NCBI GenBank assembly: GCA_030642565.1
Contig: DAOWNM010000061.1
Coordinates: forward strand, 1 to 10,970
Length of the DNA: 10,970 nt
Direction of reading: 5' to 3'
From: Bacteroidota bacterium
Lineage (GTDB): Bacteria > Bacteroidota > Bacteroidia > Bacteroidales > GCA-2748055
Positions 1-7,269 of the stretch are shown in pieces. How positions within the stretch are numbered: the stretch's first letter is position 1; the number at the start of each line of letters is the position of its first letter. The position numbers were made by a program, and so were the translations under genes. The notes beneath the pieces are model-generated. The model had not been told where the DNA came from. It saw only the letters and a list, made by a program, of their open reading frames with translations, and searched no databases.

Positions 1-1
1 A

Positions 2-36
2 GTCACCAACCTGTGAAGAGGTCACGACCCTGTGAC
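2..36. repeat. Two tandem copies of a short GTCAC...GTGA dyad
   Basis: Positions 2-16 and 21-35 are 15-bp direct repeats matching at 13 of 15 positions, with a 19-bp period. Each copy is also an inverted repeat: TCAC at 3-6 pairs with GTGA at 13-16, and GTCAC at 21-25 pairs with GTGAC at 32-36. The second copy could form a hairpin with a 5-bp stem and 6-nt loop. No T-run follows on either strand, so it is not a standard intrinsic terminator. The array may continue beyond the left edge. It could be a regulator-binding site, a small intergenic repeat family, or chance. Function is unknown. Confidence 0.45.
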
Positions 37-148
37 TTGCAAAAAAACCGAAAATGGGGTAGGTAGGAGGCCTGAAAGTGACAACGCGTGTGTTCCGATA
101 CAGCTCAAAAATGGTCCAAAGAATGGCATGGAATGATACAGGCCTGTT
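37..148. other. Intergenic stretch with no recognised gene
   Basis: This is the sequence downstream of rsmD. It contains no open frame of useful length and no recognisable tRNA or terminator. The only structure seen is a perfect 10-bp palindrome, ACAGGCCTGT, at 138-147. It abuts the rsmD stop codon and overlaps a small CCTG-TTT-CAGG stem at 143-153. Confidence 0.4.
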
Positions 149-679
149 TCAGGAGAACATAGAAAAATTAACTCCCCCGTATTTGCGGTGCTGGAGAAAA
201 CGGGGATGTGCTGTAAATGAGTAGTTGCCCGGGTGCTCCAGTATAAGAAGCCCCTGTTTGTTTAGAATCTCGGTGGTCAATACAAGGTCGGGGAGTTCAG
301 CCAGACCCGGGTGGTCGTAGGGTGGATCTGCAAAAATGATATCGAACGATTGGATTGGCCTCTTGAGGAACCTGAAAACATCTGCCCTGATCACAGTCAC
401 CTGTTCAATCTGCATTGACCTGCAGGTCTCCTGAATAAATCTGAAATGGGCTGGTGCCATTTCAACGGCAACCACCGAACGCGCACCCCTGGAGGCAAAT
501 TCATAGGCAATACTGCCGGTACCTGAGAAAAGGTCCAGTACATCCATCTCTTCAATATTGTACTTGTGGATAAGGATATTAAAGAGGTTCTCCTTTGCGA
601 AATCTGTGGTGGGCCGGGCTTTGAAATTTTTCGGTGGATGGATTCGCTTTCCCCTGAATATGCCGCTGATTATACGCAC
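149..679 (-). CDS. rsmD: 16S rRNA (guanine(966)-N(2))-methyltransferase RsmD
   Basis: RsmD transfers a methyl group from S-adenosylmethionine to the N2 of G966 (E. coli numbering) of 16S rRNA during small-subunit assembly in the cytoplasm. The 176-residue protein has the usual length and layout. It starts with the family signature MRIISGxFRG, then ARPTTDFAKENLFN around residues 21-34. SAM-binding motif I is DLFSGTG at 49-55, and the acidic residue E73 ends the second strand. The catalytic motif DPPY lies at 118-121, and the C-terminal RKYGGVNFSMF is typical. The start is a GTG at 679, chosen because the family begins exactly there. It overlaps the end of the upstream DUF3822 gene by 10 bp, which suggests translational coupling. 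Function is assigned with confidence by family; activity is inferred. Confidence 0.95.
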   Translation of the reverse strand: MRIISGIFRGKRIHPPKNFKARPTTDFAKENLFNILIHKYNIEEMDVLDLFSGTGSIAYEFASRGARSVVAVEMAPAHFRFIQETCRSMQIEQVTVIRADVFRFLKRPIQSFDIIFADPPYDHPGLAELPDLVLTTEILNKQGLLILEHPGNYSFTAHPRFLQHRKYGGVNFSMFS

Positions 680-1503
680 TTGCTACCTTCTGAAAGGATC
701 ATGAAACGAAGAATCTCCTCCCTGGTTAAATGCTCCAGGTAGTAAGGAGTATTGACCACATTTCTAATATATTTTCCGAGGAGTTCATAAAGTTTATGTT
801 CTTCATGTATTATACCTGAAAGATAGACCGGGATCGATTCACGGTCAAGTTTAAGTTGCTTCATTGTATTCAGGGTATGATAGATAAAATCGGAAGGGTC
901 ATTCAGGGAATAGCGGTTTATTAATTGGATTCGGTCTCCGGTAATTACCAGTATATCAAGTGAGTGAGATTGCACTTCAGCCATAACGACGCCTCGCTGG
1001 TGATCACTTGATTTGACCTGGTCAGAGAGGGATGTAAGACATTCAGCAGTATGAAGAATTTTCACATCCCCGTCAAACCTGCTGCCCAGTTCAATGATCT
1101 TTTCCGGGACAGCATATAGCAGATGGAATTTCCGGTTTTTAATGGAGCGGTCAAATACCTGGTCAGATTCATCCAGCGAGCAGACCTTTTCAAGGATCTC
1201 CCGGTTTCTATCAACGTTGAAAAACTGCTTGGGGAGCAGTGTCACTGCCATGGAATCTGTAATCAGTACAGTTTCCCCTTCAAAAGAGAGAAGTCCTGCT
1301 TCATTCAGTATACGGCCACATTCTGCAGCCAGTTCTTCCGCGGAATAAGAGGGTTCTAAAGTGTATTGTTTCAGATAAACAGGGGTATAACTGGCATCCG
1401 ATATCAAAACAGAAAATCCATCCGGAGTAAACCGGATGGATTGATGGCCTTTTAGCCGAATATCTTGCGTAATACTATTCGATATTACACTATCTGCCTG
1501 CAT
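670..1503 (-). CDS. DUF3822 family protein
   Basis: This is a Bacteroidota-restricted protein of unknown function (DUF3822), 277 residues from the chosen ATG. Near the N-terminus it has the segment SIRFTPDGFSVLI, which resembles the LSIRLSxDGFSFxI opening typical of the family. The rest has an alternating strand/helix character recalling the actin-like ATPase fold sometimes suggested for such proteins, but I see no clear nucleotide-binding motif. There is no signal peptide or membrane segment, so it is probably cytoplasmic. A TTG at 1527 would extend the frame by 8 codons and overlap the upstream gene by 10 bp. The ATG at 1503 is preferred because TTG starts are rare in this group and the family alignment needs little N-terminal extension. 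Its tight placement between a membrane protein and rsmD suggests cotranscription. The role is unknown. Confidence 0.8.
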   Translation of the reverse strand: MQADSVISNSITQDIRLKGHQSIRFTPDGFSVLISDASYTPVYLKQYTLEPSYSAEELAAECGRILNEAGLLSFEGETVLITDSMAVTLLPKQFFNVDRNREILEKVCSLDESDQVFDRSIKNRKFHLLYAVPEKIIELGSRFDGDVKILHTAECLTSLSDQVKSSDHQRGVVMAEVQSHSLDILVITGDRIQLINRYSLNDPSDFIYHTLNTMKQLKLDRESIPVYLSGIIHEEHKLYELLGKYIRNVVNTPYYLEHLTREEILRFMILSEGSKCV

Positions 1504-1517
1504 CAGTGCCAGAGAGG

Positions 1518-2153
1518 CTACTCCCAATTGCCTGTGAGGGTTCCTTCTTCCATGGATCCGAATTTCACACCTTCAAATCCAACGATCTTCATCCGCTCGT
1601 CTTTGTAATTTACGATGAGCTGCCTGTCCATCCCGTTAAGCAAGTCGTCATAGAGCGTATATACTTCAACCACCTGTACCGTCAGGTTCGAACTGGTGAG
1701 CAATTTACCAGAAGTCATTGTGAACGTAATACCATTAGTAAAAGGAACGTACCGTAAAGAGTCTGTAGCGAATCCTTGTTGGTAGAGGGAATCCAGCACA
1801 GGAACATAGGTGTTTTCACGGCTGATTACTCCCTCCTTCAGAGCTTTCTCTCTTGCCTTCTCAAAACCCATTTCATCAAGCCAATCTTCCGGTATGTCAC
1901 CAATCGCCTTAACTACGGTAAATGACCCAGTATCAATAAAAGCGATCAAAGTATCAAAACTACTGGTATAACTTCTATAGACATCTTTGTATGCTTTTTG
2001 TGCTTCCCTGATGTCAATCAGCCTGTCTATAGTGGCCTTCTCTCTCGTTTTAACTTCCTGGTTAAACCTGATCGGTTCCATGATGCTATCAACAATCAGA
2101 TACCCTAAAACGATAATGATTAAGACGAACAGAATCTGGATTACTCTTCTCAT
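1518..2153 (-). CDS. Pseudopilin-like membrane-anchored protein, unknown function
   Basis: This 211-residue protein begins with a short basic stretch (MRR) and one strongly hydrophobic segment at about residues 4-23. A mostly hydrophilic domain follows, which is expected to lie on the outer face of the inner membrane. Residues about 34-70 form a charged helix containing IREAQKAYKDVY and then a SFDTLIAFI segment. This resembles the N-terminal helix and following turn of type IV pilin or type II secretion pseudopilin-like proteins. I see no canonical GFTLxE prepilin cleavage motif, so true pilin processing is doubtful. The C-terminus GVKFGSMEE...GNWE is, as I recall, conserved in related Bacteroidales hypothetical proteins found next to DUF3822 and rsmD genes. 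It starts at an ATG just downstream of an AT-rich divergent promoter region and appears to be the first gene of the rsmD cluster. The function is not known. Confidence 0.75.
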   Translation of the reverse strand: MRRVIQILFVLIIIVLGYLIVDSIMEPIRFNQEVKTREKATIDRLIDIREAQKAYKDVYRSYTSSFDTLIAFIDTGSFTVVKAIGDIPEDWLDEMGFEKAREKALKEGVISRENTYVPVLDSLYQQGFATDSLRYVPFTNGITFTMTSGKLLTSSNLTVQVVEVYTLYDDLLNGMDRQLIVNYKDERMKIVGFEGVKFGSMEEGTLTGNWE

Positions 2154-2233
2154 GGGGTATTCTTTTAGCGTTTGCGCACAAATTTAGCAAAAAAAATAAA
2201 TTATATATTTTTATTGTATAATAATTCAAAGTG
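2154..2233. promoter_or_regulatory. Divergent AT-rich promoter region between the rsmD cluster and the helicase
   Basis: This short, very AT-rich gap separates two divergent genes. On the minus strand, 2186-2179 reads TAAATTTG, a full match to the Bacteroidota -7 consensus TAnnTTTG. It would place a start site about 20 nt before the ATG at 2153. A TTTG -33 element at the expected spacing is not evident; that position is AT-only. On the plus strand no good TAnnTTTG box is visible for the helicase. A TATAAT at 2217-2222 lies too close to the start codon for a normal leader. A promoter here is likely from the layout; the exact boxes are inferred. Confidence 0.5.
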
Positions 2234-3649
2234 ATGCTGAGAAATTTCATTAGTGACAGATTGTTAGAAAATCTTGAGTTTCAACCCACTTCGGGACAGG
2301 AGAATCTGATTCGTGAACTTGGGATCTTCCTGGCATCCGGTGATACCCAGGAGATAATGCTTTTGAAGGGGTATGCCGGCACGGGAAAAACCACCCTTGT
2401 GAAAAGCCTGGTAAAAACAATGAACTCCTTAAAACAGAAGAGTGTTCTGCTGGCTCCCACCGGAAGAGCAGCTAAAGTGCTGACTGCCTATTCGGGCAAC
2501 CCTGCCTGGACCATTCACAAGAAGATTTACAGGCAGAAGTCGGGGAGAGACGGAATGGGAGAGTTTGTGCTGGATCGTAACCTTCATAAGCAGACCTGTT
2601 TTATTGTGGATGAAGCTTCCATGATTGGTGACCGTTCTCCGGATACTTTTTTTGGATCGGGCGATCTGCTCCGGGACTTGGTGGATTATGTAGAGGCAGG
2701 ATCGCAGTGCAGGCTGGTATTGGTAGGCGATACGGCGCAGTTGCCACCTGTGGGACTGGATATGAGTCCGGCGCTGAATCCTGAGCGGCTGGAGAGTTTC
2801 GGGTACAGGGTCAGGGAGATTGAACTGACCGATGTGGTCAGACAGGCAGAGGATTCGGGCATCCTGCACAATGCCACCTTAATCAGGAACCTGATTACCG
2901 AGCGTATTGAGGATTATCCGCGGTTCAATTTTGAATCCTTTCCTGACATCTCCATGATCACCGGAGACGAGCTGTTGGAGACTCTCTCTTCGAGCTATGA
3001 CCGTTATGGTACCTCCGATACCATTGTGGTGACACGCTCCAACAAAAGGGCTAATAAGTTCAATGCTGGAATCAGGAACCAGATATTGTGGCGCGAAGAG
3101 CAGTTATCTCCCGGGGATCTCCTGATGGTGGTAAAAAACAACTATTTCTGGAAAGATGATGAGAACTACATCGATTTTATTGCCAATGGAGATATCATCA
3201 GGGTTGAGAAGGTGGTTTCCAACGAAGAGGTCCATGGACATACGTTTGCCAATATTATAATCACATTGCCCGATTACCAGGATATAGAGATGGAGGTGAA
3301 GGTGCTCCTGGATGTGATCGACCTGGATGCACCATCCCTGAACTATGATCAGCAGAAAGCGCTTCATCTTTCTGTGGCAGAGGACTATCCGGGCGAGTCA
3401 AGCCGAAAAAAGGTGGCCGAAAAGATATCCACGGATCCCTATTATAACGCCTTGCAGGTAAAATTTGCTTATGCAGTAACCTGTCACAAGGCACAGGGCG
3501 GACAGTGGAAATCGGTTTTTCTCGACCAGGGCTATTTTACCGAAGAGATGCTTTCGCTCGATTATCTTCGCTGGTTGTATACTGCTTTTACCCGGGCCTC
3601 TGAAATGCTCTATCTGGTGAACTTCGCCAAACAGTTTACTCCCCGATAA
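2234..3649 (+). CDS. RecD-like superfamily 1 ATP-dependent DNA helicase (AAA_30 / UvrD_C_2)
   Basis: This 471-residue superfamily 1B-type helicase probably unwinds DNA during repair or recombination. Numbered from the ATG at 2234, a Q-motif-like glutamine (TSGQ) lies near residue 22. Walker A is GYAGTGKTT at 46-54, Walker B IVDEAS is centred on D126-E127, and motif III GDTAQLPPVG starts at 165. A VVRQ motif IV follows. The C-terminal UvrD_C_2-like domain carries TCHKAQGGQW at 416-425 and YTAFTRAS at 449-456, with the arginine finger at R454. At this length it lacks the long N-terminal domain of RecD2, and no RecB or RecC partner is nearby. An in-frame GTG sits immediately upstream at 2231; ATG is preferred. 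It is a lone plus-strand gene and ends 14 bp inside the convergent yjbQ-like gene. The helicase class is clear; the cellular role is inferred. Confidence 0.92.
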   Translation: MLRNFISDRLLENLEFQPTSGQENLIRELGIFLASGDTQEIMLLKGYAGTGKTTLVKSLVKTMNSLKQKSVLLAPTGRAAKVLTAYSGNPAWTIHKKIYRQKSGRDGMGEFVLDRNLHKQTCFIVDEASMIGDRSPDTFFGSGDLLRDLVDYVEAGSQCRLVLVGDTAQLPPVGLDMSPALNPERLESFGYRVREIELTDVVRQAEDSGILHNATLIRNLITERIEDYPRFNFESFPDISMITGDELLETLSSSYDRYGTSDTIVVTRSNKRANKFNAGIRNQILWREEQLSPGDLLMVVKNNYFWKDDENYIDFIANGDIIRVEKVVSNEEVHGHTFANIIITLPDYQDIEMEVKVLLDVIDLDAPSLNYDQQKALHLSVAEDYPGESSRKKVAEKISTDPYYNALQVKFAYAVTCHKAQGGQWKSVFLDQGYFTEEMLSLDYLRWLYTAFTRASEMLYLVNFAKQFTPR

Positions 3650-4052
3650 TCTTCACCAGGGCGCGCTTGCGGCGCTTGCCATCAAACTCCCCGTAAAAGA
3701 TCTGTTCCCAGGGGCCAAAATCGAGGCGTCCCTTGGTGATGGCGACCACTACTTCGCGGCCCATAAGGGTGCGCTTGATATGGGCATCTGCATTGTCCTC
3801 AAAACCATTATGCCTGTACTGGTCGTAAGGCTTTTCCGGGGCCAGTTTCTCCAGCCAAACCTCGAAATCGTGATGCAATCCCGATTCATCGTCGTTAATA
3901 AATACAGATGAGGTAATGTGCATGGCATTTACAAGGCATAGTCCCTCCTGGACACCACTCTCCTTTAAGCAGATATCAACTTCAGGGGTAATATTGACCA
4001 GTTCCCGCCGTTGACGGATCTCGAACCAGAGTTCTTTTCGATACGATTTCAT
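3636..4052 (-). CDS. YjbQ / UPF0047 family protein (secondary thiamine-phosphate synthase enzyme family)
   Basis: This 138-residue protein matches the complete UPF0047 (COG0432) family. Members are small trimeric metal-binding proteins; E. coli YjbQ has weak thiamine-phosphate synthase activity, but the physiological role is unsettled. Family hallmarks are visible: NAMHITSSVFINDDESGLHHD, then the HNGFEDNADAHIK segment with its conserved histidines and acids, then WEQIFYGEFDGKRRKR near the C-terminus. It follows the phosphosugar mutase stop by 39 bp on the same strand, so it may be the last gene of the sugar operon. A TAGCTTTC sequence at 4090-4083 on the minus strand could instead be a weak -7 box giving it a promoter of its own. 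No functional link to nucleotide sugars is known. Its end overlaps the helicase gene by 14 bp tail to tail. Confidence 0.92.
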   Translation of the reverse strand: MKSYRKELWFEIRQRRELVNITPEVDICLKESGVQEGLCLVNAMHITSSVFINDDESGLHHDFEVWLEKLAPEKPYDQYRHNGFEDNADAHIKRTLMGREVVVAITKGRLDFGPWEQIFYGEFDGKRRKRALVKIIGE

Positions 4053-4091
4053 TGGTTGCGATTTGGTTTAGTTTATTCTCTCGAAAGCTAA

Positions 4092-5837
4092 TCATATAAG
4101 CTTCAGTTCCCGTTTTATGTTCAGTATCTTCTCCTCCAGTCTCCCTTTTACCATCTTATAATCCTCCCTCTTCTCCAGTCTATCGAAGACGCTAAAATAG
4201 AATTTGATCTTGGGTTCTGTACCAGAAGGCCTTACAGAGATCTTACTGCCATCTTCCAGCAAAAATTGGAGTACATTTGATTTGGGCAGATCCAGGGGAG
4301 TCTTCGCCCCGGTGAGGTTGTCTGTACTTTCCTGTTCCAGGTAGTCACGTATGGTAACAACCGGTGATCCGATCAGCTTGTCTGGCGGATTCTTCCTGAA
4401 ACCAGCCATTATCTGCTGGATCTCTTCAGCTCCTGACTTCCCTTTCCTGACCACATTGAACAGGGACTCCTGGTACAGGGAGAATTTCAGGTACATCTCT
4501 ATCAGGATGTCATACATGCTTTTGTCGCGACTACGTGCCCATGCAGCAATCTCAGCCAACATTGAACAGGAGGTAATTGCATCTTTGTCCCTCACAAAAT
4601 CCCCGATCATAAATCCATAACTCTCCTCACCTCCTCCAATGAAGGTCATATGATCTTCATTCTTCTTGATAATGTCAGCAATGAATTTGAAACCGGTCAG
4701 CACATCCCAGTAGGGTACTTTATAGTGGTTGGCCATATCGGCAATCAGTTCGGTAGTCACAATCGTTTTTACAATATACTCTTTACCTGTTAGCTTACCC
4801 CGTTCGGACCATTGCGACAAGAGGTAATAAGAGAGCAGGGAGGCGGTCTGGTGACCGTTCACCAGGATCAGTTTCCCGCTGTTGTCCCGGATGGCGATCC
4901 CTACACGGTCGGCATCAGGATCGCTGGCCATCACCAGGTCAGCACCCACTTCATCGGCTTTTTTCAGGGCCATATCCAGGGCGGCAGACTCTTCAGGATT
5001 GGGAGATACCACGGTGGGGAAATTTCCATCCACCACATCCTGTTCAGGAACATTATAGATATTTGTGAACCCCATTTTTTTCAGGGCTCTGGGTACCATT
5101 TCCACCCCGGTTCCATGGATGGGGGTGTAGACAATTTTTATATCCGGGTGGGCTGCAATAACTTCAGGATTAATCGATTGCTTAACTACTTCATCAATGT
5201 AGAGGGCATCCATCTCCTCACCCAGGGTGATTATCTGCTCTCTATCTCCATCGAATTTTACATCCCCGATGGATTTGATATTCTGCACTTCCCGGATGAT
5301 GTTCACATCATGCGGATTGATGATCTGACCACCATCTTCCCAGTAGACCTTATAACCATTGTACTCCTTGGGATTATGTGAAGCGGTGACCACAACACCG
5401 CTCTGACAACCCAGCTGCCGGATGGCGAAACTGAGTTCGGGAGTGGGCCTTAATCCGTCAAAAAGGTAAGCTTTGATTCCGTTGGCCACACAGATCTGGG
5501 CTGTGATCTCTGCAAACAGAGGACTGTTGTTACGGCAATCATGCGCCACTGCCACACTGATCTCCTTCCTGTGGCTGAACTGCTCCAGCAGATAGTTGCA
5601 AAGTCCCTGGGTAGCCATACCAACGGTATAGATATTCATGCGGTTGGTCCCCACACCCATAATCCCACGCAGTCCACCGGTACCAAATTCCAGATCGCGG
5701 TAAAAACTTTCGATTAACTCCGTCTCATTGCTGTCGAGCATTTCGCGAATGGCATTTTTGGATGCATCGTCGATGGGACTGTTGAGCCACTCCTCTGCTC
5801 TGTTCCTGACCTCATTCAGGATATTTTGATTCTCCAT
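4092..5837 (-). CDS. Phosphoglucomutase/phosphomannomutase (alpha-D-phosphohexomutase family)
   Basis: This 581-residue enzyme interconverts hexose 6-phosphate and hexose 1-phosphate through a phosphoserine intermediate. All four domain landmarks are present in order. The phosphoserine loop is TASHNPKEYNGYK, with S153. The metal-binding loop DPDADR has D306, D308 and D310. The sugar-binding loop GGGEESYG is at 401-408, and the phosphate-binding loop RPSGTEPK at 536-543. The length and FGTGGLRGIMG near residue 51 fit the long bacterial class related to PgcA and eukaryotic PGM2, rather than the roughly 450-residue AlgC or GlmM type. It starts 13 bp after the rfbD stop, so it is almost certainly cotranscribed. 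There it could supply glucose 1-phosphate to both RfbA and a UDP-glucose pyrophosphorylase encoded elsewhere. Glucose versus mannose preference cannot be read from the sequence. Confidence 0.95.
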   Translation of the reverse strand: MENQNILNEVRNRAEEWLNSPIDDASKNAIREMLDSNETELIESFYRDLEFGTGGLRGIMGVGTNRMNIYTVGMATQGLCNYLLEQFSHRKEISVAVAHDCRNNSPLFAEITAQICVANGIKAYLFDGLRPTPELSFAIRQLGCQSGVVVTASHNPKEYNGYKVYWEDGGQIINPHDVNIIREVQNIKSIGDVKFDGDREQIITLGEEMDALYIDEVVKQSINPEVIAAHPDIKIVYTPIHGTGVEMVPRALKKMGFTNIYNVPEQDVVDGNFPTVVSPNPEESAALDMALKKADEVGADLVMASDPDADRVGIAIRDNSGKLILVNGHQTASLLSYYLLSQWSERGKLTGKEYIVKTIVTTELIADMANHYKVPYWDVLTGFKFIADIIKKNEDHMTFIGGGEESYGFMIGDFVRDKDAITSCSMLAEIAAWARSRDKSMYDILIEMYLKFSLYQESLFNVVRKGKSGAEEIQQIMAGFRKNPPDKLIGSPVVTIRDYLEQESTDNLTGAKTPLDLPKSNVLQFLLEDGSKISVRPSGTEPKIKFYFSVFDRLEKREDYKMVKGRLEEKILNIKRELKLI

Positions 5838-5850
5838 GGGGTTTATGTGT

Positions 5851-6717
5851 TTATATCAGATTATGAATGCATCGCTCCAGGCTTATTCTCCAGTAGGGTA
5901 CATCTACTCCATAAACTTCCTGGATCCTGGATTTGTTCATTACGGTATAAGCCGGTCGTTTTGCCGACCCGGAAAATTCGTGGCTCTCGATGGGTATAAC
6001 TTTGGCTCTGCAGCCGATCATTCGGCAAATTTCCATGGTTATGTCGTACCAGCTGCAAACCCCGCTGTTGGAGTAGTTAAAAATGCCCGGGACAAACTGT
6101 ATCATATCAGATTCCACATCTGAGATGATCTGCATAATGGCTCTTGCCAGGTCCTCAGCATAGGTGGGAGAACCGACCTGGTCGTATACCACCTTCAGGT
6201 CGCTTTTCTGATCCATCCGGTTGATCATGCTCTTTACGAAATTTTTTCCGAATACACTGTAAAGCCATGAAGTACGAACGATCAGGGCCCGGGGATGTCC
6301 TCTCAATACATTTTCTCCTTCAAGTTTTGTTCTGGCATATACTCCCAGGGGTGCAGTTGGGTCATCCTCTCTGATGGGCCGTGGCTGCTCGCCCCGGTAT
6401 ACATAATCTGTGGAGATATGGATGATACGGACAGATCTGAATTCCTCTAAGCAGTTCTTGAAATTGATAAGGATATCCCGATTTAGTTTCATTGCCTGGT
6501 CAGGCTCCAATTCGGCTCGCTCCACATCTGTATAGGCTGCGCAATTGATAATAAAATCGACAGGATGTGATGTCAGGTATGATTTCAGTGCTTTCAGATT
6601 GGTTGCATCCAGCTCCTCAACATCCGTAAAAGTGTAGGTTTGCCGGAATCTGTTACGCATTTTTTTTAACTCTCTTCCAAGCTGACCATTTGCCCCGGTT
6701 ACCAGTACATGACTCAT
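5851..6717 (-). CDS. rfbD: dTDP-4-dehydrorhamnose reductase RfbD (RmlD)
   Basis: RfbD reduces dTDP-4-dehydro-L-rhamnose with NAD(P)H to give dTDP-L-rhamnose, the last step of the pathway, in the cytoplasm. The 288-residue short-chain dehydrogenase has the nucleotide-binding GANGQLG at 8-14. It also has the NCAAYTDVExAE segment around 58-69 that is typical of RmlD, HISTDYVYRG at 100-109, and the catalytic Y127xxxK131 in GVYARTKLEGE. The C-terminal region with RPAYTVMNKSRI matches the substrate-binding part. It lies 4 bp after rfbC and 13 bp before the mutase gene, as expected for one transcription unit. Nothing looks truncated or degraded. Confidence 0.95.
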   Translation of the reverse strand: MSHVLVTGANGQLGRELKKMRNRFRQTYTFTDVEELDATNLKALKSYLTSHPVDFIINCAAYTDVERAELEPDQAMKLNRDILINFKNCLEEFRSVRIIHISTDYVYRGEQPRPIREDDPTAPLGVYARTKLEGENVLRGHPRALIVRTSWLYSVFGKNFVKSMINRMDQKSDLKVVYDQVGSPTYAEDLARAIMQIISDVESDMIQFVPGIFNYSNSGVCSWYDITMEICRMIGCRAKVIPIESHEFSGSAKRPAYTVMNKSRIQEVYGVDVPYWRISLERCIHNLI

Positions 6718-6721
6718 ACTA

Positions 6722-7267
6722 TTAAGTTTTAAGTTGTTTTAAACAGGGCAGAATTCTGTCCCTCTCTGAAACTATTGCATTTTCAGGATCAATCCTCCAG
6801 TCAATCTGCAGATCAGGATCATCAAAGCGGATTCCCGATTCGGATTCGGGATGATAGTAGCGATCGCATTTATAGAGAACTGTGGCATGGTCCGAAAGGA
6901 CCGATAGTCCATGAGCAAATCCTCCTGGAATCAGCAACTGCAAAAAGTTTTCTGCACTAATCTCCAGTCCGAACCATTTTCCATAGGTGGGAGAACCGGG
7001 CCGGATATCAACTGCCACATCAAAAATGGCACCTTCAGTAACCCGGACCAGTTTGGACTGTGCATGGGGTTCTTTCTGATAGTGCAGGCCACGGATCACA
7101 CCATAGGAAGAGCGTGATTGGTTATCCTGGATAAATTCATAATCAACTCCATGCTGGTCCAGTCTCTCTTTGTGATAACTCTCATAAAAAAATCCCCTGG
7201 GATCTTTAAAGATTCTGGGCTCCAGAACCAGAAGCCCTTCAATGCCGGTTTCTTTCACTTTCATCAT
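6722..7267 (-). CDS. rfbC: dTDP-4-dehydrorhamnose 3,5-epimerase RfbC (RmlC)
   Basis: RfbC epimerises C3 and C5 of dTDP-4-dehydro-6-deoxy-D-glucose to the L-rhamno form, the third step of dTDP-rhamnose synthesis. The 181-residue cupin has the usual length. The N-terminal signature DPRGFFYESYH lies at 22-32, and the RGLHYQ motif at 59-64 supplies the catalytic H62. IPGGFAHGLSVLSD is at 113-126 with H119, Y132 is in LYKCDRYY, and D170 near the end fits the His-Asp pair known from Salmonella RmlC. Two adjacent ATGs at 7267 and 7264 could serve as start; the first is used. It begins 2 bp after the rfbA stop and ends 4 bp before rfbD, which is strong evidence for cotranscription. Confidence 0.95.
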   Translation of the reverse strand: MMKVKETGIEGLLVLEPRIFKDPRGFFYESYHKERLDQHGVDYEFIQDNQSRSSYGVIRGLHYQKEPHAQSKLVRVTEGAIFDVAVDIRPGSPTYGKWFGLEISAENFLQLLIPGGFAHGLSVLSDHATVLYKCDRYYHPESESGIRFDDPDLQIDWRIDPENAIVSERDRILPCLKQLKT

Positions 7268-7269
7268 TA

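Noticed and set aside
2..36. CRISPR array
   Set aside because: Only two 15-bp copies with 4-5 bp between them are present. Repeat and spacer lengths are far too short, and no cas gene is nearby.
20..50. Intrinsic terminator formed by the dyad and the nearby A/T run
   Set aside because: The A-run at 41-47 follows the dyad on the plus strand as A, not T. On the minus strand the T-run comes before the hairpin, so neither orientation gives a hairpin followed by T.
2429..2869. 146-codon minus-strand open frame inside the helicase
   Set aside because: It is antisense to the helicase motifs I to IV, which are clearly coding on the plus strand; it looks like a shadow of that reading frame.
4812..5381. 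189-codon plus-strand open frame inside the mutase gene
   Set aside because: It lies wholly antisense to a well-supported phosphohexomutase whose catalytic motifs span this region. Its translation shows no recognisable domain, and it has no promoter of its own.
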